A DNA stretch of 8,512 nucleotides from Gammaproteobacteria bacterium (GTDB lineage Bacteria > Pseudomonadota > Gammaproteobacteria > Chromatiales > Chromatiaceae): NCBI GenBank assembly GCA_008080925.1, contig VMDJ01000048.1, forward strand, positions 1 through 8,512. The letters run 5' to 3'. Position 1 is the first letter of the stretch. Each line of letters begins with the position of its first letter. Position numbers and translations under genes: made by a program. Below, in pieces: positions 1 to 6,708 of this stretch. The notes under the pieces are model-generated. The model was not told the DNA's origin and did not search any database. It saw nothing but the letters and a program-made list of their open reading frames with translations.

Positions 1-849
1 TGGATTCAATCTCGCATGCAACAAGCGATTAGCGAAACCACTCACTCAATTGAAGGCTATCGTTTCGACCAAGCCGCCAATGCAATCTATGAGTTCATCT
101 GGAACAACTATTGTGACTGGTACTTAGAACTTTCCAAGCCAGTATTGAATAGCGATAGCGCTTCAGAAGCGGCTAAGCGCGGTACACGTCAAACCTTGGT
201 GCGTGTGCTCGAAGCATCATTGCGGCTAACCCATCCGATCATGCCTTACATCACCGAAGAGATCTGGCAGCGCGTGGCACCACTTGCCGGCACGCACGAT
301 GGCTCTGACAACAACACCATCATGACGCAGCCCTACCCTGTAGCTGATGACAGCTTGGTTGATTCTGCTGCAATCACCGAGATGGAATGGGTCATGCAAG
401 CAATCTTAGGTGTGCGTCGCATTAAGGGCGAGATGAACATCGCACCGGGCAAGCCAGTGCCAGTATTACTTGGCAACACCAATGAATCCGATCGTAAGAA
501 TGCTGAGCAACATGAAATCTATTTGAGCTCACTGGCTAAAGTCGAATCAATTGAAGTCCTAGCCGCAGGCGAAGATGGTCCTGAATCAGCGACTGCCTTA
601 GTCGGCGAGATGAAGCTTCTGATTCCGTTAGCGGGATTAATCGATAAAGATGCTGAGCTTGCACGCCTTGAGAAAGAGATGGGCAAGCTACAAGCAGACA
701 TCGAACGCACAGAAAAGAAACTGACCAACCCGGCTTTCGTTGATAAAGCACCCGAAGCGGTCGTCAATAAAGAGCGTGACAAGCTCAACGACGCTAAGTC
801 AGCATTAGATAACCTATCAGCACAAGCTGATCGCATTCGCGCATTGTAA
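1..849 (+). CDS. valS: Valine-tRNA ligase, C-terminal part (5' end outside window)
   Basis: This is the last 282 codons of a cytoplasmic class Ia aminoacyl-tRNA synthetase that charges tRNA-Val; the reading frame is open from base 1. The fragment begins inside the helical anticodon-binding domain, recognisable by the block AIYEFIWNNYCDWYLEL near residues 28-44 and by LRLTHPIMPYITEEIWQRV near 75-93. It ends in the C-terminal coiled-coil arm (about residues 218-282, with LARLEKEMGKLQADIER), which contacts the tRNA in this family. The arm carries the usual NPAFVDKAPEAVV block between its two helices. The catalytic Rossmann core, editing domain and HIGH/KMSKS motifs must lie upstream of the window, so their integrity cannot be judged. 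No frameshift is visible. The TAA stop at 847-849 overlaps the ribosome binding site of the next gene, so the two are probably co-transcribed. The arm separates it from isoleucyl and leucyl enzymes. Confidence 0.97.
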   Translation, partial: WIQSRMQQAISETTHSIEGYRFDQAANAIYEFIWNNYCDWYLELSKPVLNSDSASEAAKRGTRQTLVRVLEASLRLTHPIMPYITEEIWQRVAPLAGTHDGSDNNTIMTQPYPVADDSLVDSAAITEMEWVMQAILGVRRIKGEMNIAPGKPVPVLLGNTNESDRKNAEQHEIYLSSLAKVESIEVLAAGEDGPESATALVGEMKLLIPLAGLIDKDAELARLEKEMGKLQADIERTEKKLTNPAFVDKAPEAVVNKERDKLNDAKSALDNLSAQADRIRAL

Positions 850-857
850 GGATTGAT

Positions 858-1103
858 ATGAAACCGTTTTTGCCACCGAAAGCTGCACCCATCATGCATG
901 GCTTTTTAGTCTCAGGCCTGATGAGCTTAATCGTTACCGGTATTGCTACGCTGAACGCTATTGGGATCAGTGACCCCATGTTCACGACCAAATGGGGTGG
1001 CTCGTGGGTTCAATCGTGGATGGTTGCTTTCCCTGTCATTCTTTTTGTTGCCCCGCTCGCTCGTAGCATGGTGGGCCGCATGGTGAAAAAGCCTGAGGCT
1101 TAA
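858..1103 (+). CDS. DUF2798 family small membrane protein
   Basis: This 81-residue inner-membrane protein has no known function. Two hydrophobic segments are visible, at about residues 12-35 (MHGFLVSGLMSLIVTGIATL) and 49-70 (ending in FPVILFVAPLARSMVGRM), with a basic tail. The layout of two helices, the W-x-x-AFPV-x-L-x-APL-x-R block and the length match the DUF2798 family. The ATG has a good ribosome binding site, AAGGA at 848-852, which overlaps the valS stop and lies 5 nt from the start, so translation is probably coupled to valS. The stop codon overlaps the stop of the converging rapA. The family assignment is from memory of its conserved blocks; I propose no biochemical role. Confidence 0.85.
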   Translation: MKPFLPPKAAPIMHGFLVSGLMSLIVTGIATLNAIGISDPMFTTKWGGSWVQSWMVAFPVILFVAPLARSMVGRMVKKPEA

Positions 1104-3862
1104 CGCATCACGATCACGCGTACGGCATCGAGTCGTACGCGGGTATCGCGTAAATGAATGCCTAGCAGCTCACGGCGTGCACTGATCTGCTCTACCTCAT
1201 CCGCACGCACGTTTGGATTCACCTCTGCCAAACTCAACAAACGATTTAACTCCGTGCCGAGTTCTTTCTCCATATGCTCAACCGCAGCGGTCACAATTGA
1301 TTGACTGGCTTGCTCAGCGAATTCTTCAGCATGTTTAAACAACACACGAATCTTATCGGCTGACGATTTGATAATGGTTTCTGCGAGCTTTTTATTCGGT
1401 GAGATATCCAAGCCGCGTAACGCTTCATGCGGTAACACCTCACTCAGGTCATTGCCTTTGATATCAAATAACACACGCTGACAACTTGGTGGCAAATAAC
1501 GCTCAGCTTCTAACGCAGCTGGCGCCACACACTCTGTCATGAATAACATCTCGAGCATCACGGTGCCGGTTTTGTAGTCATCATGCTTGCACACTGTCAC
1601 CGAAGCGGTACCTAACTCACTACTGGTCAGTAGCTCCATCGCGCCGCGTACCATGGGGTGCTCCCACGTCAGGAATTCACGGTCTTCATGGGTCAACGCA
1701 TCATCACGTGTCCATGTGACAGTCACACCATGACTTGGCAAACCCGGAAAACGATCTAAGCGCATATTGGCACCGGGACGAACTAGATCGGATTGACCAC
1801 GGCCACCTTGATGCGCAACGCCATAGGCATCCCAGAAGTTACGCATGTATTTTTTCAGTTGCTTAGTGTGATCGCGACTTGCCATATCAATCAGCAACTC
1901 AGCCGACACTTCTTGGCGATGTGAATTCATCTCGAGTAAGCGATCACGCCCTGTCTCAAGCTCTGCGTTGACCTGCTCGGTTTGCTTACGACCTTTCTTA
2001 ACCAAAACATCGATATCACCTTCAAGCGCTTGCGCTTGGATCAGTTCATTCTCGAGTGCTTCTTGTACGGCATCTGCAGCAGGACAGGTATGCTCAAACG
2101 CATTCAACGCTTCGTGGTACCAGCGGTACATCACTTCACTGACTGAGCCTTCAAAGTAAGGCACGTGAATCTTGACTGTCTCTGTTTGGCCAATACGGTC
2201 AAGACGACCGATACGTTGCTCTAACAAACCGGGTACAGCAGGTAAATCAAACAAAATCAAATGATGCGCGAACTGGAAGTTACGACCTTCTGAACCAATC
2301 TCAGAACAGATAAGTGCTTGCGAGCCCTCTTCCTTATCGGCAAAGAATACCGCGGCTCGGTCTCGCTCGACGATCTCCATACCTTCGTGGAACATCGCCA
2401 CATGGATCGCTTCTTTTTCCAACAAATGTTCACGCAACTTAATAACCGTTGGCGCATGCGCGCAGATCACTAACACCTTTTCAGGCGCAAGCTCGCGCAG
2501 CTTGGCAACCAACCATTCAACACGCGTATCGATTTGTGGCCATTTACGCGGATAGTTTGTCTCTGGCGTAAAGTCGGTGAGGTGTTTGTTATAGTCCTTC
2601 GGTGCTTCTAAAGCGTAGCCAGTAACTTCACGACCTGGGAAACCTTCGATCGCTTGGCGCGTATTACGGAACAAGATACGGCCCGTTCCGTGGCGATCAA
2701 CCAGCTGTTCAATCAAGCCTTCACCATCTTCCCAGTTATCTTTACCGAGGAGTTGATCAATCAACTTTTTATCGGCTGCGCCGAGTTTTTTACCATCAAG
2801 TAATCGCGCAGCTAAATCAGCAATCGGCTGATAATGCTTCTCTTCTTCAATAAAGGCATCGTAGTCATGGAAACGTTGTGGATCGAGCAAACGCAAACGC
2901 GCAAAGTGACCTGCTCGGCCTAACTGCTCTGGTGTTGCGGTTAACAGCAGTACACTTGGCGTCACACCGGCTAAGGCTTCAATCAGCTCATAGCTTAAGC
3001 TCGCCTCATCAGGTGACCATTCGAGGTGGTGCGCTTCGTCAACAACCAACAGATCCCAATCACCTTCAAGCGCGGCACGTGCAACAGTAGATGCACTGGT
3101 GAGGAACTCTAAGCTACACAAAATATGTTGTTCGGTTTGGAACGGATTATCACCGTCAGCGGCATTAAAACGTGCATCATCAAAGATCGAGAAGCGCAGA
3201 TTGAAACGACGCAGCATCTCAACCAGCCACTGATACATCAGCGCTTCAGGCACAACGATCAGCGAGCGGTTCACGCGCTCGGTCATCATCATGCGATGCA
3301 TGATCAAACCTGCCTCAATGGTCTTACCCAAACCTACTTCATCAGCGAGTAAGACACGTGGTGCAGGACGCGATGCCACCTCATGCGCGATATACAGCTG
3401 ATGAGGAATCAGATCGACACGCGGACCATTGAGACCAAAAGTTTTTGAACGCCAGTTTTCTGCATTCTGTTGCCAGGTTTGATAACGCAAGCTAAACCAA
3501 ATATCCGGATCAATTCGACGTGCGAGCAATTTGTCTTGTGGGCGATTCAAGCGCAGCTGGTTGTTCAGCTCCGCTTCTGGCACTTCGAGCGCTTGTTCTT
3601 CGGCATCTTGGCAATGATAGGTATACAAGCCCTCAGCTTCGACCACACTCATCACCAATAAGCGCTGACCCAGCTGATCTTCGAGGAAATCACCTTCGGA
3701 AAACTCGACGCGGCTGAGTGGCGCTGTTGCTTGGGCATAACGTCGCTTCTGGCCGCTCGCCGGGAAAACCACCTCGATTTGGCGTGTTTCGATCTCAACG
3801 ATGGTACCCAAACCTAAATCGGGCTCTGCATCACTTATCCAACGTTGTCCGAGCGTATACAC
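1100..3862 (-). CDS. rapA: RNA polymerase-associated protein RapA (Swi2/Snf2 ATPase)
   Basis: RapA is a cytoplasmic ATP-dependent translocase that binds RNA polymerase and helps recycle stalled or post-termination polymerase. From the chosen GTG start it has 920 residues (E. coli RapA has 968). The N-terminal Tudor-like region starts YTLGQRWISD, as in E. coli. The ATPase core shows Walker A DEVGLGKT (174-181), DEAH (275-278), TAT (308-310), motif V SEIGSEGRNFQ (about 520-530) and motif VI QRIGRLDRIGQ (549-559). A helical spacer and the RapA C-terminal domain follow, ending NPNVRADEV and RLDAVRVIV. All motor motifs are intact. The frame can be opened 10 codons earlier at a TTG (3892). The GTG at 3862 is preferred because AGAGGA lies 6 nt upstream of it and because the homologous protein begins there. 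Part of the length deficit lies between the GFPGREV and DTRVEWL blocks, where E. coli has a longer insert. tcdA lies 73 bp upstream on the same strand. Confidence 0.97.
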   Translation of the reverse strand: MYTLGQRWISDAEPDLGLGTIVEIETRQIEVVFPASGQKRRYAQATAPLSRVEFSEGDFLEDQLGQRLLVMSVVEAEGLYTYHCQDAEEQALEVPEAELNNQLRLNRPQDKLLARRIDPDIWFSLRYQTWQQNAENWRSKTFGLNGPRVDLIPHQLYIAHEVASRPAPRVLLADEVGLGKTIEAGLIMHRMMMTERVNRSLIVVPEALMYQWLVEMLRRFNLRFSIFDDARFNAADGDNPFQTEQHILCSLEFLTSASTVARAALEGDWDLLVVDEAHHLEWSPDEASLSYELIEALAGVTPSVLLLTATPEQLGRAGHFARLRLLDPQRFHDYDAFIEEEKHYQPIADLAARLLDGKKLGAADKKLIDQLLGKDNWEDGEGLIEQLVDRHGTGRILFRNTRQAIEGFPGREVTGYALEAPKDYNKHLTDFTPETNYPRKWPQIDTRVEWLVAKLRELAPEKVLVICAHAPTVIKLREHLLEKEAIHVAMFHEGMEIVERDRAAVFFADKEEGSQALICSEIGSEGRNFQFAHHLILFDLPAVPGLLEQRIGRLDRIGQTETVKIHVPYFEGSVSEVMYRWYHEALNAFEHTCPAADAVQEALENELIQAQALEGDIDVLVKKGRKQTEQVNAELETGRDRLLEMNSHRQEVSAELLIDMASRDHTKQLKKYMRNFWDAYGVAHQGGRGQSDLVRPGANMRLDRFPGLPSHGVTVTWTRDDALTHEDREFLTWEHPMVRGAMELLTSSELGTASVTVCKHDDYKTGTVMLEMLFMTECVAPAALEAERYLPPSCQRVLFDIKGNDLSEVLPHEALRGLDISPNKKLAETIIKSSADKIRVLFKHAEEFAEQASQSIVTAAVEHMEKELGTELNRLLSLAEVNPNVRADEVEQISARRELLGIHLRDTRVRLDAVRVIVMR
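1117..1141. repeat. Short inverted repeat at the 3' end of rapA
   Basis: CGCGTACG (1117-1124) and CGTACGCG (1134-1141) form perfect 8-bp arms around a 9-nt spacer. It lies inside the rapA coding end, just past the DUF2798 stop on the other strand. It could fold in RNA from either strand, but no T-tract follows, so it is not a normal intrinsic terminator. It may be a coincidence of the coding sequence (RLDAVRV). Confidence 0.45.
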
Positions 3863-3868
3863 GGGCGA

Positions 3869-3874
3869 TCCTCT
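3869..3874 (-). promoter_or_regulatory. Ribosome binding site deciding the rapA start
   Basis: Read on the minus strand this is AGAGGA, a strong Shine-Dalgarno sequence 6 nt before the GTG at 3862. It lies inside the longer open frame that begins at TTG 3892, so it argues that the 10 extra N-terminal residues are not translated. Confidence 0.8.
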
Positions 3875-3935
3875 GCTAAAAAACTCGCGCAATAGTTTAC
3901 CGGAATGCGCCGAGGAGTACCTTGCGAGCTGAAAT

Positions 3936-4679
3936 CTAGGTTTTTGTCGCGATCTGACGAATCACATAATCCGCCGCCGCCAAACCAAAGCTCGCCGTCA
4001 CCGTCATAGCCGCACCAAAGCCAGCACAGTTGAGTGAGCTATCTTGCTGAGATTCACATGCTTGAGATTGGCGCACAGGCTCATCTGACCACACCGCATG
4101 AACACCAAAGCGGCGCTTAAGGTTGCTCGAAAAACCATAGTCCTGACGCAGCAGCTTGCGTGTTTTTGCTAACAAAGCATCTTGTTCTGTTCGATAAAGA
4201 TCCGATACACGCACACGGGTGCAATCCACCTGGCCACCCGCAGCACCAATCGTGATGATTGGCTGCTTTCGGCGCGAACAATGCGCAATCATCGCCGCTT
4301 TCACCCGGTAGTTATCAATCGCATCGATCACCCAGCTTTGATCGCTAAAAAGCGATTCAATATTCTCAAGCGTGACAAAATCATCAACCACATCTACATG
4401 CGCTTGCGGGTTAATCAGCTGTACGCGCTCGGCTAGTACGTCAGCCTTTAAGCGCCCAAAGGTGTTTTCCAATGCGGGTAACTGACGATTGATATTGGAC
4501 TCAGCGACATGATCTGCATCGATTAATCGCAATCGTGCGATACCAGTGCGCGCTAGAGCCTCAACCACCCACGAGCCAACACCGCCAACGCCAACCACTG
4601 TGACAGAGGCATCGCGTAAACGATCTGCACACTCTTCACCCCAAAGGCGTTCGACACCTGAAAAGCGGCGTTCAGTCAT
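3936..4679 (-). CDS. tcdA: tRNA threonylcarbamoyladenosine dehydratase TcdA (CsdL/YgdL)
   Basis: TcdA is an E1-like, ATP-dependent enzyme that converts t6A at position 37 of ANN-decoding tRNAs to its cyclic form, working with the CsdA/CsdE sulfur-transfer pair in E. coli. The 247-residue product shows the ThiF/MoeB/E1 fold: the nucleotide-binding loop VGVGGVGSWVVEALARTG (29-46), an acidic residue at the end of the next strand (LIDAD, D54), the adenylation motif SNINRQ (61-66), VVDDFVT (98-103) and VIDAIDN (117-123). The C-terminal NCAGFGAA block with Cys218 corresponds to the conserved cysteine region of the family. A GTG at 4715 would add 12 residues (MYHCDLCLLRAI). I prefer ATG 4679 because GAGAG lies a few bases upstream and MTERRFSGVERLWG resembles the family N terminus. 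It is divergent from mnmH and upstream of rapA. ThiF or MoeB is less likely, given the C-terminal block. Confidence 0.93.
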   Translation of the reverse strand: MTERRFSGVERLWGEECADRLRDASVTVVGVGGVGSWVVEALARTGIARLRLIDADHVAESNINRQLPALENTFGRLKADVLAERVQLINPQAHVDVVDDFVTLENIESLFSDQSWVIDAIDNYRVKAAMIAHCSRRKQPIITIGAAGGQVDCTRVRVSDLYRTEQDALLAKTRKLLRQDYGFSSNLKRRFGVHAVWSDEPVRQSQACESQQDSSLNCAGFGAAMTVTASFGLAAADYVIRQIATKT

Positions 4680-4749
4680 GATGGCTCTCAATAAACATAG
4701 GTCGCAATGATACACTTAGCGCTAATTTTAATGAGCTCCCAAACCTTCT

Positions 4750-5877
4750 GTGCTGCACTTTGACACCGACCTACCTGAAGTCGATGACCTACTTCAGCTA
4801 TTTCTCAATGACACGCCTTTAATGGATGTGCGCGCACCTGTCGAATTTAATGAGGGTGCTTTTCCGACGGCTAAAAACATTCCACTGATCAATGACGAGG
4901 AACGTCATGTCATTGGAAAAACCTACAAAGACCTCGGTCAAGATGAAGCGATCAGACTGGGCGTAGAGCTCGTTTCGGGCACCACAAAATCTGACCGCTT
5001 GGCTCAGTGGCAACAGTTCGTCAAAACTCATCCTGAGGGCGTGCTGTACTGTTTCCGCGGCGGCATGCGCTCTAAAGTCACTCAGCAATGGCTGTTTGAA
5101 GAAACCGGTGTTCGCTACCCACGCGTTAAAGGTGGCTACAAAGTCCTGCGTCGTTTTTTAATTGATCAGCTAGAAGCCGTATCGCCAAAAGTAAAACCGG
5201 TCGTGATTGGCGGTAGAACCGGCGTGGGAAAAACGAAATTTCTACAGTCACTTTCCCCGAATCTCGATTTAGAGGGTTTGGCTTGGCATCGAGGCTCAGC
5301 CTTTGGCAGCCATGCAACCCCTCAGCCTACGCAAATAGCATTCGAAAATAGACTCAGCATCGAGGTTTTAAAACTCTTTCATAACGGAAATCCCCATTTC
5401 ATCGCTGAGGACGAAAGTAGAAATATTGGTCATCGTCATATGCCGATGAGTTTTTTCGAGCCGTTTAGTTTGGCGCCAATTATCGTTTTAGACGAGACCG
5501 AAGAACATCGAATTAATATTACCCACCAAGAATATATTCATGAGGCGCTTGCGGAGTTTGTAGAACTCCATGGTGAAGAAGCTGGATTTGAGGCTTGGGC
5601 CGCAGCCCTCACCGATAGTTTATTTAGGATTCGTAAGCGCCTTGGTGGTGTGAATTACGAAAAGATAAATAAAGAATTACAAGATGCTCTAGACCTCCAC
5701 AAGGCTCAAAATGATACGACGGCACATCGCTCTTGGATCAAAAGTCTACTTATTGACTACTACGACGCCATGTACGAATACCAATTAAGTAAAAAGTCAG
5801 ACCGTATTGTATTTACTGGCAATCGTGATGATGTTCTAGAAAAACTTGAAAATTCCTACAAAATCCATCTTATTTAA
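4750..5877 (+). CDS. mnmH: tRNA 2-selenouridine synthase MnmH (SelU/YbbB)
   Basis: MnmH replaces the sulfur of 2-thiouridine at wobble position 34 with selenium, through a geranylated intermediate, using selenophosphate from SelD. The 375-residue product has the two expected domains. The N-terminal rhodanese (about 12-135) contains LMDVRAPVEFNEGAFPTAKN and the active-site loop with Cys101 in YCFRGGMRS. The P-loop domain has Walker A GGRTGVGKT (154-162), LEGLAWHRGSAFG (174-186) and AEDESRNIG (219-227). The length is close to E. coli MnmH (364). The start is a GTG at 4750: an in-frame TGA at 4732 rules out anything earlier, and the first in-frame ATG would cut off the rhodanese N terminus. No strong Shine-Dalgarno is visible. 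It diverges from tcdA across 70 bp. The second half is visibly AT-richer than neighbouring genes. Its presence implies that selD exists elsewhere in the genome. Confidence 0.96.
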   Translation: MLHFDTDLPEVDDLLQLFLNDTPLMDVRAPVEFNEGAFPTAKNIPLINDEERHVIGKTYKDLGQDEAIRLGVELVSGTTKSDRLAQWQQFVKTHPEGVLYCFRGGMRSKVTQQWLFEETGVRYPRVKGGYKVLRRFLIDQLEAVSPKVKPVVIGGRTGVGKTKFLQSLSPNLDLEGLAWHRGSAFGSHATPQPTQIAFENRLSIEVLKLFHNGNPHFIAEDESRNIGHRHMPMSFFEPFSLAPIIVLDETEEHRINITHQEYIHEALAEFVELHGEEAGFEAWAAALTDSLFRIRKRLGGVNYEKINKELQDALDLHKAQNDTTAHRSWIKSLLIDYYDAMYEYQLSKKSDRIVFTGNRDDVLEKLENSYKIHLI

Positions 5878-6003
5878 ACTAATTTTATATATCTAAAATA
5901 AATATAAATAAAATTCATTCTGAAAACGCTTTTTATTTTCTATTTTATTTGTTAGTTTATTTAAAGGAATCCATTTCCTATACTTAATTTTAAGAGGATG
6001 AAC
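5878..6003. other. Highly AT-rich intergenic region with A- and T-tracts
   Basis: Bases 5878-5997 contain 21 G or C in 120 by hand count, against about half in the neighbouring genes. The left part is A-rich (two ATAAAT copies at 5898-5909) and the right part is T-rich (5929-5962). The two can pair imperfectly: AAATAAA (5896-5902) with TTTATTT (5956-5962), and AAATAAAA (5906-5913) with TTTTATTT (5943-5950). No G/C-rich hairpin terminator for mnmH is visible. The region must hold the promoter of the downstream gene, and its composition is typical of sites bound by nucleoid-associated proteins such as H-NS/MvaT types (inference). Confidence 0.7.
5979..5984 (+). promoter_or_regulatory. Candidate -10 box for the coiled-coil/winged-helix gene
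   Basis: TATACT matches the sigma-70 -10 consensus at five of six positions and lies 19 bp before the preferred ATG. No good -35 hexamer sits at the right distance (TTTATT at 5956-5961 has 17-bp spacing but is weak). A short inverted repeat, AGGAA (5965-5969) with TTCCT (5975-5979), abuts the box and could be an operator. Confidence 0.4.
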
Positions 6004-6420
6004 ATGTCTGATATCGCAAATCTATCAGCTGAAGAGCTGTTTGAATTAGCTAAAAAGAAACAAGCTGAAGAAATAGAACAAAAACGTGAAGCGGCTAAAG
6101 CCGAAATAGAAGCTCTACGCCAAAAACGTCGCGACCTCGTAGCTCAACATAAAAAAGATCTAGCGAAAATTGACTCTGAACTTTCAAGCCTGACAGGCCG
6201 TAAAGCCTCAAAAGGTGGTTCGCGCGCCTCTCATGGCAGCAATATCAGCAACATCGTTTTAGAGATTCTTGGCAGCGGTGGCCAAATGACCACGAAGGAT
6301 CTGCAAGCAGCACTGGATAATCGTGGTGTCCCAGCGCCTAACCTAGCTCAGACGCTTGCCTATCTTAAGAAAAAGGGATCGATTTCATCCCCAGCTCGTT
6401 CGGTCTACCAAGCAGCCTAA
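6004..6420 (+). CDS. Putative DNA-binding protein: N-terminal coiled coil, C-terminal winged helix
   Basis: I do not recognise a named family. The 138-residue product is mostly charged and helical from about 7 to 65 (AEELFELAKKKQAEEIEQKREAA onward), a probable coiled-coil dimerisation segment. A flexible basic linker follows at 66-78 (RKASKGGSRASHGS), then a compact domain at 79-138 whose pattern fits a winged helix-turn-helix: NIVLEILGSGGQMTTKDLQAAL, then an APNLAQTLAYLKKKG recognition-helix region and a short wing SISSPARSVYQAA. Coiled coil, linker and C-terminal DNA-binding domain together recall the architecture of H-NS-like nucleoid proteins, though no H-NS or MvaT signature is seen. ATG 6004 is preferred over ATG 5998 because AGAGG (5993-5997) abuts the first ATG but lies 6 nt from the second. 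The gene follows a very AT-rich region and ends at a strong terminator, so it is probably monocistronic. A nucleoid or regulatory role is inference. Confidence 0.75.
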   Translation: MSDIANLSAEELFELAKKKQAEEIEQKREAAKAEIEALRQKRRDLVAQHKKDLAKIDSELSSLTGRKASKGGSRASHGSNISNIVLEILGSGGQMTTKDLQAALDNRGVPAPNLAQTLAYLKKKGSISSPARSVYQAA

Positions 6421-6425
6421 AACTC

Positions 6426-6450
6426 AAAGCCCCGCACTACGGGGCTTTTT
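6426..6450. terminator. Bidirectional Rho-independent terminator
   Basis: A perfect 9-bp stem, AAAGCCCCG (6426-6434) with CGGGGCTTT (6440-6448), encloses a 5-nt loop CACTA. It is followed by T residues to 6450 on the plus strand, and the A-tract on the left arm gives T residues when read on the minus strand. It sits 6 bp after the stop of the plus-strand gene and touches the stop codon of the converging DUF2970 gene, so it probably ends transcription from both sides. Confidence 0.92.
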
Positions 6451-6655
6451 ATGGCAGTGCCAAACTCATTACGAGCTTCACCACACCATATACCCCAGCA
6501 ATAAAGAGCACTGTTATCAGCACGCCCACGGCAATAAAGTCACGTGCGCGGCCTTGTTTAAAATCGCGCTCTCGTTTGGCGTTATTTTGAATACCGGCAA
6601 AGGAAGCGAGAACGCTCCCAAAGGTTTGTAGAAAACTCAGTTTTTTCTCTGTCAT
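6449..6655 (-). CDS. DUF2970 family small membrane protein
   Basis: This 68-residue protein has no known function. The N-terminal half is amphipathic and basic (EKKLSFLQTFGSVLASFAGIQNNAKRERDF), and one transmembrane helix follows at about 39-63 (FIAVGVLITVLFIAGVYGVVKLV). The SFLQTFGSVLASF-x-G-x-Q block, the RERDF-x-x-G segment and the single C-terminal helix match the DUF2970 family of proteobacterial inner-membrane proteins. The ATG is preceded by GGGA about 6-9 nt upstream. It is the last gene of the minus-strand run tadA, MBL-fold hydrolase, DUF2970, and lies 53 bp after the hydrolase stop with no terminator in the gap. Its stop codon shares two bases with the end of the bidirectional terminator. 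Confidence 0.85.
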   Translation of the reverse strand: MTEKKLSFLQTFGSVLASFAGIQNNAKRERDFKQGRARDFIAVGVLITVLFIAGVYGVVKLVMSLALP

Positions 6656-6708
6656 TTCATTCCCAAACTATGAATTAAAACCTAATGCAGCCAAGTCACT
6701 CTTTTTAC

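Noticed and set aside
519..899. Minus-strand open frame opposite valS
   Set aside because: It lies opposite a well-conserved synthetase coding region, has a Ser/Arg/Leu-rich composition typical of an antisense shadow, and has no recognisable domain.
4680..4715. GTG start of tcdA adding MYHCDLCLLRAI
   Set aside because: The added residues do not resemble family members and would consume half of the divergent promoter gap. ATG 4679 has a GAGAG sequence just upstream.
5920..5940. Intrinsic terminator for mnmH in the GAAAACGCTTTTTATTTTC stretch
   Set aside because: The possible stem is only about 4-5 A/T pairs with almost no G/C, too weak for a confident call.
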